The notes under the pieces: generated by a model
Told to the model about the DNA's origin: nothing
The model's database searches: none
What the model saw: the letters and a program-made list of their open reading frames with translations, nothing else
Shown: one piece after another, positions 31,954 through 38,249 of the stretch
How positions within the stretch are numbered: position 1 is the first letter of the stretch
Layout: each line of letters begins with the position of its first letter
Translations under genes and position numbers: made by a program
IMG/VR virus record: IMGVR_UViG_3300032236_000968
Span: 1-39,851 of that record
Reading direction: 5' to 3' (one strand)
Length of the DNA stretch: 39,851 nucleotides
From: a virus

Positions 31954-32868
31954 TTAAACGGATTCGTCGCAATTTACTTGGACTACACCCTTTTCTTCCA
32001 TACGAGTCGCATCCATTAGAAGAGCTGTGCGCACTTGGATTGCATGGGACTGCATTGGTAGAATGTCGATATGTGTACGTACATCTTCGCCGATGCCCAT
32101 TAAGAGGAAATCTTTTTGGTAAGCAACGCAGGTACGGATTGTGGATGAACCAGATTGGAAAGGAACCAACTGGGTACGAACGAAATGGAAGCCCATGAAA
32201 TCACGGATTGTTCCATCGCGGAGAGCGCGTACGTCATTATAAAGAACTGAGTTAACTTGATCTACATTTGTGATTAAGTTGTTTAATTCTTTTGCTGCGT
32301 ATACGAATACACGGCCATCTTCTTTGACGTCATTTGAGTCAAGGATGTATGAAGCCTGTGTTAACTTAGCAAGTTGTAGACCTGAGTTAGCAGATCCTGA
32401 ACCGTAGGTTACGCCAACTGTTTGTGTGGATGGCAGCGTTGTAGCTGTTGTTCCTTGTGCACCAGTGTAGTTAGTACCTAAGAGAGCATTGATAGCAATG
32501 ATGTCTTTTTGACGGTTAGCCGCAATAGCATGTTGTTTAGCTGTTGGGCTTTGTGGGTCAGGAAGCTGACCAAGGAGGATATGATCAAAGTAGTCGATCC
32601 ATGTCGTCTTATCATAAGGACGAGGACGTACCCAACGGAAGAATGTTGGAATATCGGAAGGTTCGCTCTTTTGAGCACGAGCTGTAATCTGACGCATTGC
32701 ATAAGATTGGTCACCAATCTGATCGTAGCGTTTTTGATTACCGTTTACATTGTCGGACATATACATCCCTGCAAGGCGGTGATCGGTTTGCTGCGCCATA
32801 ATTTCGCGCCAGTTATCATCGAACGCCGTCTCGTAATGGGGAGGTAGTGAGAATATTGCACCAGCCAT
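31954..32868 (-). CDS. Major capsid protein (HK97 fold)
   Basis: A 304-residue protein, downstream of the scaffold gene and with the usual layout of podovirus major capsid proteins. The N-arm begins MAGAIFSLPPHYETAFDDNW. Spine-helix and P-domain segments include DRPYDKTTWIDYFDHIL-like sequence near 80-100 (RPRPYDKTTWIDYFDH) and NRQKDIIAINALLG. The A-domain includes ELNNLITNVDQVNSVL and FMGFHFVRTQLVP. It ends MDATRMEEKGVVQVNCDESV. It lies between terminators at 33032 and 31161, as fits a highly expressed gene. Its leader contains strong hairpins. Confidence 0.88.
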   Translation of the reverse strand: MAGAIFSLPPHYETAFDDNWREIMAQQTDHRLAGMYMSDNVNGNQKRYDQIGDQSYAMRQITARAQKSEPSDIPTFFRWVRPRPYDKTTWIDYFDHILLGQLPDPQSPTAKQHAIAANRQKDIIAINALLGTNYTGAQGTTATTLPSTQTVGVTYGSGSANSGLQLAKLTQASYILDSNDVKEDGRVFVYAAKELNNLITNVDQVNSVLYNDVRALRDGTIRDFMGFHFVRTQLVPFQSGSSTIRTCVAYQKDFLLMGIGEDVRTHIDILPMQSHAIQVRTALLMDATRMEEKGVVQVNCDESV

Positions 32869-32938
32869 GAGAGTAAGGAATTATTGAGTTAATGCACGGC
32901 AGAAGCCGTACGTTGGTTGTACGTTCGCTCCTCGGTTG

Positions 32939-32985
32939 TCCCGTACGGGATCGATCATCGAACACTATTGTTCGACAAATGATCG
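32939..32985 (-). promoter_or_regulatory. Hairpin and palindrome in the capsid gene leader
   Basis: A 12-bp palindrome TCCCGTACGGGA (32939-32950) lies next to a two-part hairpin: CGATCAT/ATGATCG (32952-32958, 32979-32985) enclosing CGAACA/TGTTCG (32959-32964, 32969-32974). They lie between the upstream terminator (33032-33059) and the capsid ATG at 32868. They could form a stabilising 5' RNA structure or an operator. No clear promoter consensus was found. Confidence 0.5.
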
Positions 32986-33023
32986 GGTCAGCTTACGCTG
33001 GTTATCCTCTGTTCGTCTTTGGG

Positions 33024-33059
33024 CATAAAAAAAGCACCTGACGATTAAGTCAAGTGCTT
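33024..33059 (-). terminator. Rho-independent terminator before capsid gene
   Basis: On the minus strand AAGCACTTGAC (33059-33049) pairs with GTCAGGTGCTT (33042-33032) with one mismatch and a 6-base loop, followed by a T-run (33033-33027). A terminator just upstream of the capsid gene implies that capsid transcription starts again in the 33026-32869 leader. Confidence 0.8.
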
Positions 33060-33084
33060 AGTTATGAGGAACTATGAGAACAAA

Positions 33085-33480
33085 TTATAGTGCTGTTGTA
33101 CGACTTGCTTCATTCCAAGTTGTTCCGTCTGAACAGAATGAGACAAGAATAGCTTTAGATGTTGTACCTACTACTGTTCCTGTAGTACGGAAACCTGTTG
33201 AGAAGGTAATTGTACGTGCGCCAGAAGCATCATTGTTGATCTGTATAACTAAACGAGCTCCTGCCTGTGGGACGTATGCTGCCGTAATGGTAGCATTACC
33301 TACTGCTGAAGTCGTGTTAATTGCTACGAAACGTGAGAATTGCAGGGTTGGTGCAAGCTCAATAGATGATGCGTAGGTTGGTGCAATGCCTGTAGTGCCT
33401 TGACCTGGTGCTGTTACTCCAGAACCTGTGATTTGAGCTACGAAGTCTGGGTTTGGTGAGAATGCTGTATTTACGGCCAT
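33085..33480 (-). CDS. Small beta-rich virion-type protein
   Basis: A 131-residue Thr/Ala/Gly-rich protein (MAVNTAFSPNPDFVAQITGSG at the start, TISFSTGFRTTGTV-type strands later, SKAILVSFCSDGTTWNEAS at the end). The ending resembles a C-terminal domain common in phage structural proteins. It lies between the co-chaperonin and the capsid gene, just before a terminator. It may be a head fibre, decoration or plug protein. The exact family was not recognised. Confidence 0.6.
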   Translation of the reverse strand: MAVNTAFSPNPDFVAQITGSGVTAPGQGTTGIAPTYASSIELAPTLQFSRFVAINTTSAVGNATITAAYVPQAGARLVIQINNDASGARTITFSTGFRTTGTVVGTTSKAILVSFCSDGTTWNEASRTTAL

Positions 33481-33507
33481 GATGTTTTATAAGTTGGGGG
33501 ACGAGGG

Positions 33508-33822
33508 CTAACTTAGGAGATGCTCAGGTATTGTCAATGCCTCTCCGCTTATTACACCATTGATGTCTCGTAAACGACCACAGATGAACTGATTACCTTG
33601 ATAAATAAATTTCTCACCCCATGACTCAGAAACATGGATTATGCTTCCTACAGGGGCAATAGATTCAGATTTAGGACCAGAACCCACTACCACACATCTA
33701 AAATGCGTACGTAGGTCTTGGCGGTAATTAGGTGGAATAATTAACATCCCTTGCTTGTTAATCTCTTCTACGGGTCTAGCTATCAGTTTGTCGCCTAATG
33801 GGCGTGGTACTTTTATTTTCAT
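33508..33822 (-). CDS. GroES-like co-chaperonin
   Basis: A 104-residue protein with the GroES (Cpn10) pattern: PRPLGDKLIARPVEE at the start, KQGMLIIPP where the mobile loop occurs, CVVVGSGP, then PVGSIIHVSESWGEKFIYQGN and a closing FICGRLRDINGVI. Such co-chaperonins cap host GroEL and help fold capsid protein, as gp31 does for T4. It lies between the scaffold gene (ATGA overlap) and the capsid gene, exactly where a capsid-folding factor would be made. The short mobile loop suggests adaptation to a particular host chaperonin. Confidence 0.82.
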   Translation of the reverse strand: MKIKVPRPLGDKLIARPVEEINKQGMLIIPPNYRQDLRTHFRCVVVGSGPKSESIAPVGSIIHVSESWGEKFIYQGNQFICGRLRDINGVISGEALTIPEHLLS

Positions 33823-34793
33823 TTAGCCTTTGCTGCTGCTAGCTTACGCCATTGATTGACAGTTTCTTTAGCCATCTTGTTTTGAGGATGTTGAGCATCC
33901 CAATAAGGGGCATATAAAGGGTTAGATTTGTTAGATGTAGCGTCCTTAGCTAATGCTGCTGGATCGCCACCTAGGCTACTCTTAGCCTCACCTGATACAA
34001 ACTTGTCTTCCGATGTGGATAAAGCGTGTCTCATAGCCATTAGGAAGACATTGCTGTTCTTCATAAGGGTCTGTATGTCGGGATTCTGTAAATCAAGTCC
34101 AAGCTTTTGAGCTCCACGTTCAGCTAACTCTTGAGCCTTAGTTAAAGGTATATTCTCAAGCTTTAAGGTCTGCACGAGGTTCTCTTGCTGTTTAGCAAAG
34201 AAAGCACGTTCATAATCCTGCTGGGCTAGTAATTGCTTTTGCAACTCTGCTGTCTGTAAGGCAACTAAGTCCTTAAGCATAGCTGGAGGCGCGGAATACT
34301 TGTGAGCTATTTCTGCTGCTCCTTTAGCAAGACCATCATTCCAAAGCTCGTTAGATATATTCTCAGGTTTAATTATACCATAGTCTTTTGGATCTTTTGG
34401 TACGCCGTTAATAGAATCTAATAAGCCCTTACGTTCTGCTACCATTTCTGGTGTAGCGTTTGGTGGAAGTGGTCCTAAAGCCTTTTTACCTACTAGAGTC
34501 TGTTGGTTACCCATTACGGTAAACACATCATCTAAGCTCTTTTGACGGGCTAATGTAGGTTTTAATGCTGCTAAATGATCAGGTAGATTATCTAAAGCTT
34601 TATGGTTTAATGTACCATCGGCGTTAATAAGAGTTTTGTAATATGGCTCTTTAACCGCAGATGCCGTAGATGCTTGTGTAGAGGGTGTATTTGCCTCAAT
34701 AGGGGTAGGGGCTAGGTCTAACGCTGGAGCTGATCCTCCGCCTGCTGGTTCTATTCCCGTAATCGAATCAAATAGTGGCGAATGTGGAAACAT
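33819..34793 (-). CDS. Scaffolding protein
   Basis: A 324-residue, mainly helical protein between portal and capsid genes. The N-terminal third is Pro/Ala/Thr-rich and probably disordered. The middle has charged helices (ALQTAELQKQLLAQQDYERA, FFAKQQENLVQTLKLENIP) and the C-terminus is basic (NQWRKLAAAKAK), which is where scaffolds bind capsid protein. A scaffold of this kind directs prohead assembly and then leaves. Also typical: DPKDYGIIKPENI and LPLTKAQ-like motifs of phage scaffolds. It is coupled to the GroES-like gene by ATGA. Confidence 0.75.
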   Translation of the reverse strand: MFPHSPLFDSITGIEPAGGGSAPALDLAPTPIEANTPSTQASTASAVKEPYYKTLINADGTLNHKALDNLPDHLAALKPTLARQKSLDDVFTVMGNQQTLVGKKALGPLPPNATPEMVAERKGLLDSINGVPKDPKDYGIIKPENISNELWNDGLAKGAAEIAHKYSAPPAMLKDLVALQTAELQKQLLAQQDYERAFFAKQQENLVQTLKLENIPLTKAQELAERGAQKLGLDLQNPDIQTLMKNSNVFLMAMRHALSTSEDKFVSGEAKSSLGGDPAALAKDATSNKSNPLYAPYWDAQHPQNKMAKETVNQWRKLAAAKAK

Positions 34794-34795
34794 GA

Positions 34796-34993
34796 TTAGT
34801 CAGTTTGGGATTGGGTAATAGGTTCTTTAGAATAACGCTCTTCACGTTCCGCATACATTGCGTATGCTAATTGAAAAGCCATTGAGCTACAGTCTTTGTA
34901 GTCTTGCTCACGGGAAAAGTCATACTTCTCACGGAAAGCTACCATAGCTTTAATTGCTGCTTGATCTATAAAATCGCGTTTGTCGTCGCTCAT
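34796..34993 (-). CDS. Hypothetical small protein in head operon
   Basis: A 65-residue, mostly helical, charged protein (MSDDKRDFIDQAAIKAMVAF at the start). It is coupled by ATGA to the upstream gene and ends two bases before the scaffold start. No family was recognised. Its place suggests an assembly helper. Confidence 0.7.
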   Translation of the reverse strand: MSDDKRDFIDQAAIKAMVAFREKYDFSREQDYKDCSSMAFQLAYAMYAEREERYSKEPITQSQTD

Positions 34994-35625
34994 AAGTCTT
35001 CGTCTCCTTCTACTCCAGGTTGATAGTTAACTGCTTCTTCAGGTAAGAATGTCATATGTGTAGCACGGGAAGCTATAATGCCATCCTCTTGGCTAATTAT
35101 ACGTGCACCTTGAGTAATTGGTCCTTTAGTCCATGACTTAGCACCAACTTTAATCTCCTCTAGGTTGTCGTCGTCTGAGTTGCGGTTATCTACTATTTCT
35201 ACTAATTTGCGACGAACAGCAGCACGTACAGGTTCACCTTTATTGTCTAGCTTAACGCCATAACGAATATATGCATCCTTTGGATAATACTTAAATAACC
35301 ACTCAACAAGAGCTGGTGTAGCATCACCCAAGTTTGGATCCATCTTTGGACGTGGTGGGATGTTTGCCTTAGGCTCATCTCTCTTTTCTCCTTTAACGCT
35401 CATTGTGCGAATAGTACGGCCAGAAGTATGTGTGCCTTCGCCGTCTGCACCAATGACTGTTAATATCTGTGAGCGATACTTGATTGAGGTTTCTTTATTC
35501 TCAAACTCAAGATGCTTACTTTCTTCGTCGTAATGACCAAGAACCGTTTGCTTACCTTTATAGTTTCTGACGATTTTACCATCCTCCGTTAATTCAAACG
35601 GAGAACTCTTAGTGGCATCTGACAT
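34990..35625 (-). CDS. Hypothetical head-region protein
   Basis: A 211-residue protein with a beta-rich N-terminal third (DGKIVRNYKGKQTVLGHYD), a Pro/Lys-rich linker near 80-100 and an acidic C-terminus. No enzyme motif is visible. It lies between portal and scaffold genes, where phages of this type often have conserved proteins of unknown role. AAAGG about 7 bases before the ATG may act as a weak Shine-Dalgarno. Confidence 0.7.
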   Translation of the reverse strand: MSDATKSSPFELTEDGKIVRNYKGKQTVLGHYDEESKHLEFENKETSIKYRSQILTVIGADGEGTHTSGRTIRTMSVKGEKRDEPKANIPPRPKMDPNLGDATPALVEWLFKYYPKDAYIRYGVKLDNKGEPVRAAVRRKLVEIVDNRNSDDDNLEEIKVGAKSWTKGPITQGARIISQEDGIIASRATHMTFLPEEAVNYQPGVEGDEDL

Positions 35626-35627
35626 AT

Positions 35628-35954
35628 TTACCTTTTAGTTATGGGTTGTGGCTTAGGCTCCCGAACCCTGTGTGAGAGCTCTAGTTGCCTTTTAATAATC
35701 TTTAAAACTGATTGTGCGCCGTCTCTGTGAATACCAGCAGCAATCATCGCGATGCCGTCTCTGGCTTCACCGAAGCGAAAACAGTTACCGTCGTCGCCTG
35801 CACACTTTTCGAGGTGTTCAAGGACGATTGATTGGGCTTCTGACCTGTAGCCTGGCATTCCGAAAACTTGCGCGAAAGCGTTTGCAATACGGCCATGCTC
35901 AACACGGGCTGAAGTAAGGGATTCTGGAAGTTCACTATCTAGGGTTTTGGTCAT
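35628..35954 (-). CDS. Small protein after portal gene (possibly Bbp19-like)
   Basis: A 108-residue protein with a helical core (ARVEHGRIANAFAQVFGMPG, VLEHLEKCAGDDG, FRFGEARDGIAMIAAGI). Length, position just after the portal and the FxFGEARDG... helix recall the Bbp19 family of BPP-1-type phages, but the similarity is loose and from memory. It is coupled to the portal gene by ATGA. Function unknown. Confidence 0.6.
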   Translation of the reverse strand: MTKTLDSELPESLTSARVEHGRIANAFAQVFGMPGYRSEAQSIVLEHLEKCAGDDGNCFRFGEARDGIAMIAAGIHRDGAQSVLKIIKRQLELSHRVREPKPQPITKR

Positions 35955-37642
35955 TGAGGTTGTGGCTGCATGGCGTTCTTAGCTGCATCCTGCACGAAAT
36001 CAGGCGCACCGCCTAATCCCTTGCTTGCCTTGCCAAGCTGTTCGGCGGCTTGTAAGGCTTGTTGTTGCTGCTGTAACTTCATGCGTTGTTGACGTAGAAT
36101 CATTATGGATCTCATATCGCGCAGTAATTCCGCAGACATACCTGCGTTACGTGAATAGTCGCGTACGATCTTATCCATATCAAAGTTGTCAGCAACCTCT
36201 GGCTTAACCGCTATTAGTTGCTGTAAAAATTGGAAAGTCTGCTCAATGCCACGATTCTGTAGGGCTTTAAGAGCAAGACTAATACGGCTGGTAATCGTGA
36301 TCTCTGGTAAAGCTAGACCACGTTTGTTGTTGCCTGAATCTACAAGAAGAGAATCGGGAGGAGTACCAAACTTGCCTGCACGGTACAGAATACCAAAAAC
36401 TCTACGAAGTAGAGGGTTGAGGAACTCAGTGACTCTTCGGTCAAATACTGGTGTGAATTGTTCAAGCTTTTCAGCGAGTCTTTGTGAGATTTCATAAGCG
36501 GTCATACGCTTGTCTAACAAAGGATCGGACGCAAGCATCTTGAACATATTAACGAAGAAGGCGTCATTAATCATCTCCTTCTTAGAGTTAACTAACTCCA
36601 TACCTAGCTTATAATCGCCTACTGATGCCCATTCCATAGGCTTACCATTAGGGTCATTACTATCCCAAGTCGTTATACCACCAGCTCTTAGGTCAACATC
36701 GCCTTCAAGGTTGGATGGAACTATAACGCGAGGAACGGCGTGAAGTTCTGCTAATGAGTCTAAGTATTCTGTTATATAGTTAACTTGGCGTACGTCAGGA
36801 AGGGCTAAATAAGCTGGGCTATAACCCCAAGGGCTATCTGTACCCCACTTAGCAAAACGGCTTACAAGGTAAGGCATTTCGTCATATCCTGAAACACTAA
36901 CACATTCTCTAAAGTCTTTTGAAATGTATACGGAAGCTATTGGCTTATTAGCACCATCTTCGCGGTTAGGTAAACGCTGGCTATCTTCACGAGGGAATAC
37001 TGCGTGAACAAAATCAAAGCTTCTGTCCTGTCCTTTACCCTTGATAGCTGTACGCATTTTGTCGGGCAAGGCATCCTCACCAAACATCTGTATAGCTTGT
37101 CTACCTGTTAGTTTAAACTCACGCCTTACTGTATCAACTACACCCTCATCGTTTTCTTCAATGGTGTATGTACCTACTTTGGTATTACGGAAGTTTAGGG
37201 CTGCTGCTTTACCTTCTTCGCAAAATATACAGTCAGTACCAAATATACCGACGTGTAGGTAGGCTATGTTCATTACCGAATAGAAGTTAGAACGTGCTAA
37301 CTCCTGCATGGTAATGTCTGAAGCCTTGCCTAACCATATAGCAGCGTCATCTCCACCCGTACGCATAGACTCTGGTGGCTCAAATTGAGCCCAAGGTTCG
37401 CTACTAGGTGTTAGCCAATTACGCTGACCAGCAGCCATTGTTTGTGCTGCTTGTATGGCTGTAGTATCAAAAATGCGGTCGGTCCAGCCTGTAATACCTT
37501 CTGTTTTGGTAACATTGATGTCCGACTCTTGTGGTAAAAAATATTGAGAGATTGTTTGCCAATCAGAATCGAATACAGCCGACCTCTTTGATCGTGCTGA
37601 CTCATATTTGTTTAGCTGTTCGTTAGCTAGTAGATCGGCCAT
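35951..37642 (-). CDS. Portal (head-to-tail connector) protein
   Basis: A 563-residue portal of the podovirus head-tail connector family (T7 gp8 type). The ring it forms at one head vertex is the channel for DNA packaging and ejection. The N-terminal region (WQTISQYFLPQESDINV, then FDTTAIQAAQTMAAGQRNWL and TPSSEPWAQFEP) is characteristic of the family. A central region (FAKWGTDSPWGYSPAYLALP, then the long helix with NYITEYLDSLAELHAVPRVI) follows. The C-terminus is Gln-rich (LRQQRMKLQQQQQALQAAEQ), typical of the barrel or crown region. Length is as expected. Confidence 0.92.
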   Translation of the reverse strand: MADLLANEQLNKYESARSKRSAVFDSDWQTISQYFLPQESDINVTKTEGITGWTDRIFDTTAIQAAQTMAAGQRNWLTPSSEPWAQFEPPESMRTGGDDAAIWLGKASDITMQELARSNFYSVMNIAYLHVGIFGTDCIFCEEGKAAALNFRNTKVGTYTIEENDEGVVDTVRREFKLTGRQAIQMFGEDALPDKMRTAIKGKGQDRSFDFVHAVFPREDSQRLPNREDGANKPIASVYISKDFRECVSVSGYDEMPYLVSRFAKWGTDSPWGYSPAYLALPDVRQVNYITEYLDSLAELHAVPRVIVPSNLEGDVDLRAGGITTWDSNDPNGKPMEWASVGDYKLGMELVNSKKEMINDAFFVNMFKMLASDPLLDKRMTAYEISQRLAEKLEQFTPVFDRRVTEFLNPLLRRVFGILYRAGKFGTPPDSLLVDSGNNKRGLALPEITITSRISLALKALQNRGIEQTFQFLQQLIAVKPEVADNFDMDKIVRDYSRNAGMSAELLRDMRSIMILRQQRMKLQQQQQALQAAEQLGKASKGLGGAPDFVQDAAKNAMQPQPQ

Positions 37643-37645
37643 ATA

Positions 37646-37879
37646 TTAACCCAGCTTAGTTGTTGTTGGATTTGGGGCTGATGTTCCAGAAGCAGGCATT
37701 CCTTTATATCCGCCAGTATCACCTGCAAATACAGTCTTCTTAATAGACTTTTTCATAAGGTTCTGCTGAGCTAGGTCTTGTTGCGCCTGAATTACTTCTG
37801 CTGAAGATGTGGTTACAGGTGGAGCCGTCACTGGTGTGGGTGCTGCTTGTATTGCTTGTTGTGTATTACCTCCGCCCAT
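37646..37879 (-). CDS. Small Gly/Pro/Thr-rich protein upstream of portal
   Basis: A 77-residue protein, largely disordered (APTPVTAPPVTTSSAEV), with a conserved-looking middle KKTVFAGDTGGYKG. Short proteins with such a K-T/S-x-L/F-x-G motif are common just before podovirus portal genes; function unknown. It ends three bases before the portal ATG. Confidence 0.65.
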   Translation of the reverse strand: MGGGNTQQAIQAAPTPVTAPPVTTSSAEVIQAQQDLAQQNLMKKSIKKTVFAGDTGGYKGMPASGTSAPNPTTTKLG

Positions 37880-37886
37880 AAAATTA

Positions 37887-38249
37887 TTAGTTAAAATCGG
37901 TTAATCGTTTAATATCTGAGGTTTGATAAAATCTAAGCTCACGTTTATTGTCAATAAGTCGTTCAAATGCCAGCCAAGGTAGGGGGTAAGGCATGGCAGT
38001 AAAACATTTAGCCATATCTCCAGCCATAGCAAAGATATACCAACAGTCGCTATTGTTCTCATCAAAGACATGAGTACAGTCGCAAATATGTTCTTCTGGT
38101 GCATTTCTACGGCAATTCTTACCCATAACAAAGTATTCTGGGGTGCTATATACATATCCGTTTCTTAAAAACCATTCAACATAATCGCCAAAAGGTGCTT
38201 CTTGTGGATTATTGAAATACTTTTGAGCTATTGTTTCGTAGGGACTCAT
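37887..38249 (-). CDS. Conserved small phage protein (FAMAGD/ELRFY type)
   Basis: A 120-residue protein with several Cys and Trp residues (CRRNAPEEHICDC; FAMAGDMAKCF; LPWLAFERLIDNKRELRFY). The last two segments recur in short proteins of T7- and BPP-1-type phages near the terminase and portal genes, as far as I recall. Its ATG overlaps the tailspike stop (ATGA). Role unknown; the spacing of Cys/His could allow metal binding. Confidence 0.65.
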   Translation of the reverse strand: MSPYETIAQKYFNNPQEAPFGDYVEWFLRNGYVYSTPEYFVMGKNCRRNAPEEHICDCTHVFDENNSDCWYIFAMAGDMAKCFTAMPYPLPWLAFERLIDNKRELRFYQTSDIKRLTDFN

